From positions 868,001-932,000 of the forward strand of contig NHNY01000002.1 in NCBI GenBank assembly GCA_002786065.1: DNA of 64,000 bases, in the 5' to 3' direction. This document shows positions 13,629-23,037 of the stretch, in pieces. The stretch is from Microcyclospora pomicola. Its lineage: Eukaryota; Ascomycota; Dothideomycetes; Capnodiales. Position numbers and translations under genes: made by a program. The first letter of the stretch is position 1, and each line of letters opens with the position of its first letter. Below the pieces are notes generated by a model, which searched no databases, had not been told where the DNA came from, and worked only from the letters and a program-made list of their open reading frames with translations.

Positions 13629-15131
13629 CTAAGCGTAAAAGTTGACAGTATCCTACATCGTACAGTTAGCACAAGTTCTTTATTTCCACACCACAAGAGT
13701 AACAGTACCTTCTTCTTGGATTGCACTTCAGCGATGGCATCAACGTAATGTTCGTGACTGATTTTGTTGTGCCCTGACCGAAGCGCAATCATGCCAGCCT
13801 CGACACACACAGCCTTGAGCATGGCACCACCGAACTCGTCCGTACTTCTTGCCAACTCCATGTAGTTGACGCCCTTGTCAACGTTCATCTTTCTGCTGTG
13901 AATACGTAGAATCTCTGATCGGGCTTCTTCGTTCGGGAGCGGGAACTCTATCTTACGATCCAGACGGCCGGATCGTAGAAGTGCAGGGTCAAGGACATCG
14001 ACACGATTCGTTGCTGCAAGCACCTTGATCCGATCATCGGAGGCGAAACCATCGAGCTGGTTCAGCAACTCCAACATCGTACGCTGTACCTCACGATCAC
14101 CACTTTTATCGCTATCGAACCGCTTGGTGCCAATGGCGTCCAGTTCGTCAATGAAGATGATCGAGGGTGCCTTCTCCTTTGCAAGCGCAAAGCAGTCACG
14201 AACCAGCTTTGCACCGTCACCGATGAACATTTGCACGAGTTGGGGACCTGCGAGCTTGAGGAATGTAGCGTCCGTCTGCGCAGCGCACGCCCGAGCCAGT
14301 AGAGTCTTGCCTGTGCCAGGAGGTCCGTACATCAGAGCACCTGTTTGGAGTCAGTATTCAGGTCTGGGGAGAAATTCGTGGACTCGAGAAAGCTATACCT
14401 TTCGGTGCCTTGATGCCAATCTTCTTGAACCGTTCTGCTTCCTTCATCGGCCACACGACCGCCTCCACAAGTTCCTCGATCTGCTTGGTGAGACCACCAA
14501 CGTCTGTGTACTTCTCTGTAGGCTTCTCATCCACCTCCATCGCCTTCACTCTGCTATCGTATTCCGCAGGTAATGTGTCCAGGATAAGATATGAGTCCTT
14601 ATTCACGCCAATCAGGTCGCCTGGCTTAAGCTTCTCGTGGTCCACCAAACCAATGAGGGGTAGAAAGATGGTTTGACGGGTTGAGGTTTTGATTACTGCG
14701 GACTTGCCAACTCGTGTGGCATCAAGATCGATGTTTGCGCCCTCCTCCGCTGCTTCCTTCTCAACATCCAAGTCAAGGATCTCGACCACGTTGCCAACAA
14801 GGTAAGGCAGTTGTCGGTTGTTGTCAATCTTGTCGACGTTGTCCTTGATCTTCTCATGCATCGTTTGCTTCTCATGTGACAGACGCTGGAATTCGCTTTT
14901 CATGATGCGTGTGTCATTCTCCAGTAGCCGTCTTCGAGCAATGATGTCGCGTGTGCTTGAGTTTAGGATCTCAGTGTCGATCATATCCTCCTCCTTCTCT
15001 TCATCCTTACTATCATCTTCAGCGGCATCTTTCATATCGGCATCGCCACCTTCTTGCTTCTTCTTGTCCTCGTTGTTGTCTTCCTTCTTGCCATCACGCT
15101 CCATATCATCGAGATCCTCGAGAGTCGACAT
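13629..15131 (-). CDS. RPT5: 26S proteasome regulatory ATPase Rpt5
   Basis: Three exons (15131-14399, 14340-13709, 13652-13629) encode about 462 residues. The N-terminal ~60 residues are very acidic and lysine-rich, followed by a coiled coil ([20 protein letters not shown]) and the OB domain. The AAA module has Walker A GPPGTGKT (about 250-257), Walker [12 protein letters not shown] and the [23 protein letters not shown]. The last exon is only 24 nt and encodes DTVNFYA plus stop; FYA is the C-terminal hydrophobic-Tyr-X motif that docks into the alpha ring of the 20S core and opens its gate. The acceptor leading to this mini-exon is the only way to obtain this tail. Rpt5 unfolds substrates in the 19S base ring. 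Confidence 0.96.
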
Positions 15132-15479
15132 GATTCAGGGTTTTCAGCAAGGGTAACACAAAGAACGAATTCGCTATGCTAGTATGTAACTGGCCGGTGG
15201 TGAGAGAAAGGAAGAGCAGATGTTAGTCGGTTGGTGGATTGATGATGCTGAGCGATGTCTAGGCGAGCATGTCTACGAAACACGGCCAGCTCGCAGAGCC
15301 GCGGTCTGAATCTGGTTAGCATGTATGGCCTTAGGCCGCCACATGCTCCGCCATCCACTTAGGTCCAGACTTCAGTCTTCCTTCCGTCAACATCATCTAC
15401 GTTTGGCAACTTGGGGACTCAGGCTCGATAGAATACTGGAGTGCAGCACGAGTGTCCATTTTGTTCCGCTCCTGGAGTG
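15132..15479. promoter_or_regulatory. Shared divergent promoter of RPT5 and the trimethyllysine dioxygenase gene
   Basis: The two start codons face away from each other, 348 bases apart, so both promoters must lie here. I found no perfect copy of the Rpn4 site GGTGGCAAA, only weak partial matches. Confidence 0.55.
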
Positions 15480-17045
15480 ATGTTTCCGGCCCAATCGTCT
15501 CAGCGGGCTGTAAGGTACTTGGCAACACTCTTTTCGACCGAAGTACATCAGTTCTGATGTACTCACAGGTCCATTTGGCCAACAGCGAGGTGGGTGGCAA
15601 GAGTGAGCAGAGCTCAGTATGGCCCACCTCAACGCTATCTCTCAAGCACACCAAAGAAGCCTTATGCAACGATAGAGCCCTATATCGAGGTAGAGGCAAG
15701 TGGGCCTATCCATCTTGATGCGGGAAATCATGGACGTAGTGGTGAAAACCCTGCATCTTTCCTACGCCTATACGATGACCAGAGTGCGAGCAAGGTGGAG
15801 TTCAAAAACGGCCGTTTGCACGTCTTGGATCGTAGCGAGAGCTTTGTGCCAGTCTCTGGTAGATGGCTACGTGATATTTGTCCGTGCACTGTCTGCACCA
15901 ATCCCGACACAAGCCAAAGAAACGTCAATGTTTTGAGACTAGGAGCTCAAAGCGAGGTGAGCAGTATCGAAGAAGCTCATCAGCACTCTGGTAAAGCTTG
16001 GTCTGTCACCTGGAGGGACGGGCACAACAGTGTGATACCAGAAGCACTCCTGGCGAAGCGAGCGAGCGATCTTGTTGCGCATCAACGCCATGGATATCTC
16101 AAACCCGCGACCTGGACTTCGTCGATAGATGAGGATCCTCCTGTTGTTTCTCATGGCAAGTCGTCTGGCAAAGAACAGATGGCAAAGCTGACGCGAAAAA
16201 TCACCGAATCTGGCTTTTGTTTTTTCGATGGTGTCCCAGCTACACCTGAAGCCACCCAGGAAATTCTCGAAAAGATTGGGCCCATCCGCAACACACATTA
16301 TGGCGGCTTCTACGATTTCACCGCCGACCTTTCTTTGAAGGATACGGCATACACCAATGAACACCTCGACCCTCACACAGACAACACGTACTTCACTGAG
16401 CCTGCAGGTCTCCAGGCACTGCACATGTTATCCCATACCGAGGGCTCAGGCGGCGAGAGCTCGTTAGTCGACGGGTTCGAAGCAGCAAAACAGCTGAAAG
16501 AAGAAGACTATGATGCGTACTGTCTGCTCAGCGAGACCGGGGTCTATGCGCACGCAAGTGGGAACGAAGGTGTTAACATTCAACCTTCGATGCCGTTCCC
16601 GACTTTCTCCCATCACTCCGAGATGGGATACTTGATGCAGGTGCGATGGAACACGGCCGACCGAGCAGGTGTTGCCATTGATCCAGGACACCTCGATCGA
16701 TGGTACGATGCCGCTAGCAAATTTGATGCTATACTGAGCAAGAAGGAGAACCAATATTGGTTCAAGTTGACGCCCGGAAGGCTACTCAGTAAGACTATCC
16801 ACTCATGATGCGCGAGCAACGCGACTGATCATGCTTGCAGTCTTCAACAATTGGCGTGTCCTGCACGGCCGTGCCTCTTTTACCGGCAAGCGCAGAATGT
16901 GTGGCGGTTACAGTAAGTGCTATGACAGTATAAAATATCGCTTACAAGCTGACGAGAACTAGTAAACCGTGATGATTTTGTCTCTCGCTTCAGAGCATCC
17001 AACCTTGACAGTGCGATCTTGAAGGCTACAACCGTCACTGGCTGA
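15480..17045 (+). CDS. Trimethyllysine dioxygenase (carnitine biosynthesis)
   Basis: Four exons (15480-15514, 15569-16788, 16841-16912, 16963-17045) encode about 469 residues. The first exon has only 35 nt; joined to exon 2 it gives MFPAQSSQRAVRSIWPTARW, Arg/Ser-rich and without acids, as in a mitochondrial presequence. A DUF971-like N-terminal domain with Cys pair RDICPCTVCTNP is followed by the Fe(II)/2-oxoglutarate dioxygenase domain: HTDNTYFTEPAGLQALHML supplies the HxD iron ligands (about H281, D283), and the distal His lies in NWRVLHGRASFTGKRRMCGG. The HTDxTYF signature fits trimethyllysine hydroxylase rather than gamma-butyrobetaine hydroxylase, whose motif reads HTDLPY. It hydroxylates trimethyllysine, the first step to carnitine. 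The upstream exon was chosen because the large exon lacks an ATG before conserved sequence. Confidence 0.9.
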
Positions 17046-17472
17046 CACTGTAAGAGCGACTGCAACACTTGGTGATGTTGTGAGAGCATGAGGGGCACAA
17101 AGGGGTTTCCCTAATAGCATGACAAAAAGGGATGGGTGGCGGCATTGTTACAAGAGCAATTTCGCTGCAAATGTGACATGTACATAGTCCGGGAATGCAT
17201 GGCAATACCACAGGGCATGCATATGATCAAAATCAGATGAAGCAAAAGACTATTCACAACACTCGAAGATCCACCAAGCATGTATGAATGATGTCCCATA
17301 TGGAGTCACTCCTAGCAATATGTCATGCATTATCCTGTAACTTAGTGGTCTGCATGTGAAGCCAAAGCTGCGCAGCCCGACTGTAGTCAAGCCAAGACGT
17401 TACAAGACACAAATATCAACCAAAACGTATCAAAATCTTCCAACGAAGCACGAGACCGATCAAAAAGTCACG
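17046..17472. other. Intergenic region
   Basis: About 430 bases between the dioxygenase stop and the tRNA terminator. Moderately AT-rich, with no ORF of coding character and no repeat that I can recognise. Confidence 0.5.
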
Positions 17473-17480
17473 AAAAAAAA
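17473..17480 (-). terminator. RNA polymerase III terminator of the tRNA-Arg gene
   Basis: A run of eight T on the minus strand begins 10 nt after the discriminator base, preceded by TTTC. This is a strong Pol III stop signal and supports Pol III transcription of the interrupted gene. Confidence 0.85.
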
Positions 17481-17501
17481 GAAAGTCATACGACACCGAT
17501 G

Positions 17502-17512
17502 GGACTCGAACT
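17502..17512 (-). promoter_or_regulatory. tRNA internal promoter B box, rebuilt across the intron end
   Basis: AGTTCGAGTCC matches the B-box consensus GGTTCGANTCC at all but the first base. Its first two bases are the AG that ends the intron; the rest is the T loop. In the spliced RNA the same place reads GGTTCGAGTCC. A poorer B-box look-alike, AGTTCGATTGT, lies at the intron start (17561-17551). Confidence 0.7.
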
Positions 17513-17564
17513 ATTGCACAGTTAGCATATGATCAAAGGGAGAAATGATCACAATCGAACTTAC
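17511..17564 (-). other. Putative spliceosomal intron inside the tRNA-Arg gene
   Basis: The insert starts GTAAGT (consensus 5' splice site), has CTAAC at 17525-17521 (consensus branch site, A at 17522) and ends AATAG (3' splice site), with 11 nt from branch A to the end. Its 54-nt length is that of the protein-gene introns around it. A palindromic TGATCA pair (17551-17546 and 17535-17530) can form a 6-bp stem with a 10-nt loop. It lacks the bulge-helix-bulge position used by tRNA endonuclease introns. Confidence 0.82.
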
Positions 17565-17598
17565 CCCACAATCTTTGCCACCGGAAAGCAACGCCTTA

Positions 17599-17609
17599 CC
17601 ATTAGGCCA
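17599..17609 (-). promoter_or_regulatory. tRNA internal promoter A box
   Basis: TGGCCTAATGG at tRNA nucleotides 8-18 fits the A-box consensus TRGYNNARNNG and overlaps the D arm. Confidence 0.8.
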
Positions 17610-17968
17610 CGGTGCCTCGAATTTCCGAGACAGAGCGTTCTCGCCTGAGGACGAGAGTGGATGGTACGGATATTCCCGAACAAGATTTTGGATAATATAT
17701 GATGATTCCACAATGATGTGCCGAAGATAAGCCGGGTGGCGAAGAGAAGAAGAATGAGAGGACATCCTGCTGATACGATGGTTGGATCTGGCGTTGGAGT
17801 ATTGGTTCTGTGAGATACGAGGTCTACTGCGTAAGGAGACTCTGAACCTTGACGCGTTCCAGCGCGGAGCTACAGGCTCTTAGTGATATGTGCGGTGTCG
17901 AAGTACAGTGATGATCTGCCTCCTTTTTGCCATATAGCTACATCAATTGCGCTCAGCTCGCTTTCAAC

Positions 17969-18556
17969 ATGACCAACATTTCACACGAGTTCAGCGCTGA
18001 ACTATGCGTCACACCCTCAGCGCAAAATCACGGACTGCGCTGTAGAACCATCAGAAGATGTCCCACCAGCCATGAAGTCGGCCAATCGTATGTCGAACCA
18101 GGACACTACCTATTTACGATGAAACCGGGCTGTATAAAGACAGCAGTGGTCACCCTGAGCTTGGGGATGATCGTGCCAACCAGACTCGTTGACCACAGTC
18201 TCAGACCATGCAGCTTCTCATATCCCTCTCTGCCTTTGGCAGTGGTGGAAGCTCTCCTTGTCCGCCGGCCGCCAGGCCCTGAAATCGTTGCCATCAAGCT
18301 TGTTCAGCTCGTCGACCAGGATCGCATAGATCCTTTTGCGTCGGATACCGATATCAAGCGCCGCTTCATGGCGTCTGCATATCTCCCAGTAGACCCCGGG
18401 TACAACTGCAAGACCGAGATCGTGCGATGCATGCCAGCCTTGACAGCCAGCGTCTTCGGCAGCTGGGGTGAGCTGCTTGGTCTACGGCCGCATGTCATCG
18501 AAAGCCTACAGATGGAGATTGATGTGACATCTCTACAGTCGGGAAGCAAGAGATAG
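17969..18556 (+). CDS. Hypothetical protein (195 residues), uncertain
   Basis: An intact frame from ATG at 17969 to TAG. The product has no domain that I recognise; it contains hydrophobic stretches (TAVVTLSLGMIVPTRLV) and seven cysteines scattered along it. The frame is open 14 codons upstream of the ATG as well. No intron signal is needed. Because the surrounding 2 kb is otherwise empty and random frames of this length occur in such DNA, the gene is a guess. Confidence 0.25.
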   Translation: MTNISHEFSAELCVTPSAQNHGLRCRTIRRCPTSHEVGQSYVEPGHYLFTMKPGCIKTAVVTLSLGMIVPTRLVDHSLRPCSFSYPSLPLAVVEALLVRRPPGPEIVAIKLVQLVDQDRIDPFASDTDIKRRFMASAYLPVDPGYNCKTEIVRCMPALTASVFGSWGELLGLRPHVIESLQMEIDVTSLQSGSKR

Positions 18557-20377
18557 TACATGTTGTGTAAGACCTGGCTTAGAATATGACGAGGAGCTGA
18601 GGTGCTTCGCCAGGAAGTATTTGGCAATTGGCGGGGCGTGTTGTCTACATGTGGATGGCCCTACTGAACGGTGGCAATGACTATAGACGGAAACAGCTTG
18701 ACGCGTATCGAACAGATGCGCGCATCCGTGGGCACCCACATTACTGTCCGAGGCATACTCCTGATTTCTATCAAGTACTCGAAGACGTGAGGTTAGAACG
18801 ACACCGACGCAGGCAGCATCACATCGTGACGCACTACCTAGTTATCTCAACAAGGTGATCGCGTCTGGTCTTGGCACTTCCTGAAGGAGCCGTCGGATCG
18901 CATGTGAACGCCGACGAGATATTTTTGGTGCTACCGTCACGATGACTAGGCACGAGCGCATCCGTAGGTAAGCAGACTCGACGAGATTCACGGCCTGAGG
19001 CAGCATACACGTCACGCGTCCGTCTCTGCAGAATCGTGATGCTCGCGACCAGCAAGTTGCAACCGAGTACGAGCGAGGGGCGAAGTGCCTGGGCCGGTAT
19101 ATTGGCATTATACTTGTGCCGTTGTTGCTATACATGTACCGCTGCCGGTGAGCTTCACTGCCTTGCATCCCGGTTCGTCGACAGAGCCATGGAGTTTCAT
19201 TATGATCTGGGATGTGCAACCGTGATACATGATATTGATTCTCCCATATTGGCGCGCGTATCAGGATATACCTAATATTTACGAGGGTGAATGCTAATAT
19301 TCATCTCTCCTCTTTGTCACCCCTACGTTGGGCCGGCAAAGTACGTGGATGGAGTAAGTTACTGTACTGTCCTGTAGGCCGTGGAAGCGATCCACACTGC
19401 CAGTCTGCATCATCGCCGCGATGATCATCAGGATCGTCATCGGATGCTGTTCAAGCCATGCTGCATGAGAATTTTCTTTTCTCCGAGGCTGCAAGGTGTC
19501 GAGACCTGCGGGTAGGCACACTGGTTCTGGAAATTATTATGACATGTCATGTGAGACGATTTTGACACTCTCGTTGCCTGTATGTGGTCTGGACACGTCG
19601 CCCAGCTGAGCACACACGAATCGCAACGAAGGACAGTTGGCTTGTCGCGTCGGTGGTGGGCAGCAAGTGCAAGTGCCTGGTCAAGCCGAGCTGTGGCACC
19701 AAGGACACGCAGGCCATTAAGCAGCCGACCGGAAAAAGGTCGAAAGCCGACGGCAGTTACCACTGGGCCAATGAGAACAGGCGCGGCGCCGGTTTCGATA
19801 GCCCAGCTTGGTCTTGCGGCCATGGCCACTCCTCTCGAAGTCCCTGGCCCGAGGTCTCCTTAAGAGAGACGTCTGACACATGGTCGTAAGATGGTGAGAG
19901 TCCCTGGTATGCATGTTGGGCTTGCCACCAGCCTATGCATCGGGGGAGAAGTAGTAGCAGCCGTCGGAACACCAGGCAGATGTGCATCCGAGACAGGCGA
20001 TCATGTTCGACGACAGATCCATGCAACATAATACTGTTGAGACTGATCTCTCACGATCACGATATGATCAACAACCATAAAGTATGTCGATGATGAGTAG
20101 CTCACGAAACCAGCGTGATGAGACGTTCAACGTCGTCGATGGTAATGATAACTGATGCTGTAAAAGGGGGCGTTTCACGAGAAATAGAGTTTGTTGGCGA
20201 AGGACCGGAGGCAGAGATGACAACAACGTCCAGTCCAGTATCCGGCCTGAGATTTTCTGCTCCCCATCCGCCGGTCCGCCGCTGGTCGCTGGGTTTCAAC
20301 TGGTCGTGCAAAATCGGACGGTCTGCGTCGTGGCCTGTGTGGTGTTGGATAATAGTACAGTACATACACGCCCTTAT
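18557..20377. other. Gene-poor stretch
   Basis: About 1.8 kb with only short overlapping frames on both strands and no recognisable protein, RNA gene or tandem repeat. The longest ATG-started frames, such as 20102-20587 on the minus strand (161 residues, Arg/Pro-rich), look like chance frames. Confidence 0.4.
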
Positions 20378-21612
20378 GCGTGGCGTGGGTGCGCCGATTA
20401 CTGTTATTTGCCCTCGACGGTGACGACCGCCCGATCGCTTCCCTTCCCTGGGCCCGGCCGTCGTATACCTGCGTCGAGTCCATCCATTATTCGACTTGGC
20501 CTGTCTCGGCTGCCGCTTGTGGACTGGCATTTTCTTTCTTCTGCGTGGCTTCTTCAGTGGTGTGGCCAGGTCGTGTATCTGCATCATCCCTCCTTCAGCA
20601 CCTTACCCTCCTATTTGTTGCGCGTCATCGCGATATCACCCAATATCGCGGAAGTTTGCGCAAGACAAGCCACCGGGACCTTCTAAGCGTCGGCGTGGCA
20701 GTTGGGGCCGCGAGATTATTATCATTCGATCTCAAGTGCTGAGGTGCTCGACTGCTGCTCATCATCCAGCGCCGCCAGCCGGCCCAACTAAGCGTCGCTC
20801 CCTCACACCCTCACTCCCGGGCCTTCCACTTCTGCGACTTCATTCATCCATCCACAGTCTCTTCTCCCTCTTCCTCCTCCACCCTCGCCCATCGCCATCG
20901 TCCCCGGCAGGCACCAGTGTATCGCCGCGCAAGCGCATTCACTCGGGCTCTCTTCCTCGGCTCCGTCACCATCACTGGCTTTGCGCGCTCCGCCTGACTG
21001 GACTGGGCTCAGCCACGACCTTCACACGCTTCCGCATCGCTCGACCTACGCCAGCTCATTTCTGCTTCCACGTTCACTGCATCGCGCACTTCGTCGCGCA
21101 ACTCAGTACTGGAAGTGGAATACGCCGTCCTTTCGCGCTGCCTAATCTTCAGGATCTATTAATTTAGCCATCCTCTTCCTTTCGCCACTCCTGCTACCAC
21201 GGCCGTCCCTGGGCACCCGGTGAAGCCGGCTACCTGCGTGCTATTCACCAACGCCAAGCAGTTTTCGCGCCTCACTCCTCCGAACAAACGACCATTTCAC
21301 TGTGGTCTTCTCTCCCGCGACCGAATTGCATCACTTGCGTTGTTAGACGCGCTCCCGGCACGACCGTCGTACAGCAACGCGTGCTTTACCGTTTCGGAGA
21401 GGGACCGTGTGGTCGGTAGTCAATAGGTCAAGCACCTATCCGACCAGCTCGTGAGGTCTTGGTCGCAAAGCTCACGGTGTGAGCTTGTGGGTGAAGAAAC
21501 GGTCCGTCTGCCTGCCTTACCTTTGAGACTCGCCAGTATCGAACCCCGAACTAACGCGCTACCCAGGTCAAATCCACCGTTTCCTCGCTCCTGACTCTTC
21601 GCGCTTGCCATC
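20378..21612 (+). promoter_or_regulatory. Promoter and long AUG-free leader of the cyclin gene
   Basis: The sequence between the ATG at 20376 and the cyclin start at 21613 holds no ATG in any of the three forward frames over 1,234 bases. From about 20760 on it is rich in C and T (CTTCTCC, CCTCCACC tracts). This is best explained by a very long 5' untranslated leader kept free of upstream start codons, with the promoter at its left end. The exact transcription start cannot be read. Confidence 0.55.
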
Positions 21613-23037
21613 ATGCCAGCTTTCTACTCACAACGCTCTGCGGCGAGCCAAATGCCCATCACCCCACCCGATTCAGGCACTGGATATGGCTACAGCAACA
21701 TGCACTACCCGCAGGAACCGTATGCGCCACAACACACTCAAGACGGATGCTTCGATTATCCTCACAGCTACTTGCAGCCCGCGATCGCGCCTGGGCCTAC
21801 GGCATACCACTACCCAAGCAGCTTCCAACCGAGCAACAGCCTCCCTCCGATTCAAAGCAGCTACTACGAACCCATGGCTGCACCGACTCTTCCGCCCTTG
21901 AGGATCAACGACCAGATCCCGTTCGCCGATGACTACCAGCGCCGCCTAGAGCAACAGCAGCAGGATGCGGCTGCAAGAGAGCAGCAACGTCAGACAGCGA
22001 AAGAGGAAAAGGCGACTGGAGGAGTGTCTGCCAAGTTGGATTATGATATGGACCGCATGACGGATTTTGTTGTTGAGGCCACTCAATCAATGTATGCCAA
22101 CTTCGTGCAGATGAACTCTGGTGCAAAGGTTAACATGTTGCGAAGCTTCCAACACTCGATGACCAACCCGACATCATTCCGCAAGTGGGTGCACCAGGTG
22201 CTGTCCGCGACGCGCCTGCCCTCGGCGACAATCCTGCTCAGTCTCCATTACCTGAGTGACAGATTGCACAGCCATCCGACTTCGGTTGTACCGGGTGAGA
22301 ATCAAATCTACCGCTTACTTGCTGTTGCTCTTGTTCTCGGCAGCAAATTCTTGGACGACAACACTTTCATCAACCGATCATGGTCAGATGTGACTGCCAT
22401 CAAGGTGAAGGAGCTCAACGAGCTGGAACGACAATGGCTGAAGCTAATCTCATGGGTCCTGCATGTGGATCCCAAAGAGGTCAACGGTCTTAATGCCTGG
22501 ATCGATGCCTGGAAAGACTACGAACAGAAGGCCATACAGAAACAACAAGCCGCCGTCAGACTTTCGCCACTCGACACGACCAATGTGCACCGTCACAATC
22601 TCGGAGGCCGGGAACGTTTCTCGCCCTACCCAAGCCCATACAGCGCGACATCGGCACGCTCATATGACCAGCACTCTGCTCGGTCATCGCAATACGCTAG
22701 CACGCCTTACAGCTCTGTCGACCCATGGGCCTCGGCTGATGGCCACCAAGGCATCGATGATTTCTACCGACGTCAACACCGATACCCTACACTCACAGAG
22801 TTTGACAGTGTCAACAACCGAGCTTCCGACGAACGTACACTTCAATCATCTTACAACGCTTACCAGCAGTCTGCTACTGCTGCCTACTACCAGTCGCCAC
22901 CATACACGTCAGTCTGGGATCAGCAAGCATGGACTGGTGGTCATCGCTATGATTGCGTTTGTTCGCAATGTGCGTATCAAAACCACTATCGCCCTCACCA
23001 CATGTCGGCCTACTCGGCCCAAACAGTCATGGGTTGA
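21613..23037 (+). CDS. Pho80/PCL-type cyclin (Clg1/Mug80-like)
   Basis: A single exon of 474 residues. A Pro/Tyr/Gln-rich N-terminal region (1-130) is followed by a cyclin box at about 145-290, with FRKWVHQVLSATRLPSATIL, LLAVALVLGSKFLDDNTFIN and SWSDVTAIKVKELNELERQW; the KFLDDN motif is the hallmark of the Pho80 cyclin group. The C-terminal 180 residues are low-complexity, rich in Ser, Tyr and Gln, ending with CVCSQCAYQNHYRPHH. Such cyclins partner Pho85-type kinases, and Clg1 of budding yeast is the closest style. Its unusually long AUG-free leader suggests control at the level of translation. Confidence 0.88.
   Translation: MPAFYSQRSAASQMPITPPDSGTGYGYSNMHYPQEPYAPQHTQDGCFDYPHSYLQPAIAPGPTAYHYPSSFQPSNSLPPIQSSYYEPMAAPTLPPLRINDQIPFADDYQRRLEQQQQDAAAREQQRQTAKEEKATGGVSAKLDYDMDRMTDFVVEATQSMYANFVQMNSGAKVNMLRSFQHSMTNPTSFRKWVHQVLSATRLPSATILLSLHYLSDRLHSHPTSVVPGENQIYRLLAVALVLGSKFLDDNTFINRSWSDVTAIKVKELNELERQWLKLISWVLHVDPKEVNGLNAWIDAWKDYEQKAIQKQQAAVRLSPLDTTNVHRHNLGGRERFSPYPSPYSATSARSYDQHSARSSQYASTPYSSVDPWASADGHQGIDDFYRRQHRYPTLTEFDSVNNRASDERTLQSSYNAYQQSATAAYYQSPPYTSVWDQQAWTGGHRYDCVCSQCAYQNHYRPHHMSAYSAQTVMG

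Larger units (their letters stand above)
17491..17616 (-). tRNA. tRNA-Arg (anticodon CCG) with an mRNA-type intron in the T arm
   Basis: On the minus strand 17616-17565 plus 17510-17491 give a perfect 72-nt cloverleaf: acceptor GGCACCG/CGGTGTC (7 bp, one G-U), D stem GCCT/AGGC with loop AATGGTA, anticodon stem TTGCT/GGCAA with loop TTCCGGT (U33, anticodon CCG, codon CGG), variable AGATT, T stem GTGGG/CCCAT with loop TTCGAGT, discriminator G. The two parts are separated by 54 nt (17564-17511) lying exactly between nucleotides 53 and 54. The normal tRNA intron site after nucleotide 37 is empty. A T8 Pol III terminator follows. Without removal of the 54 nt the T stem and loop cannot form. Either the gene is live and spliced in an unusual way, or it is a recently disrupted copy; the perfect pairing of both halves argues for selection or very recent insertion. 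Confidence 0.88.

Noticed and set aside
15132-15600. Proteasome control element for Rpn4 near RPT5
   Set aside because: Only 7 or 8 of 9 matches to GGTGGCAAA occur, one of them inside the neighbouring gene.
17511-17616. Reading the tRNA insert as an ordinary tRNA intron or as a second tRNA
   Set aside because: It is not at the anticodon loop, and the TTCGATTG word near its start does not pair into a T arm with the acceptor; only removal of the GT-AG segment gives a full cloverleaf.
18557-20377. A decayed transposon in the gene-poor 18-20 kb region
   Set aside because: No terminal repeats, no transposase or reverse-transcriptase-like peptide, and no AT-rich shift of the kind left by repeat-induced point mutation.
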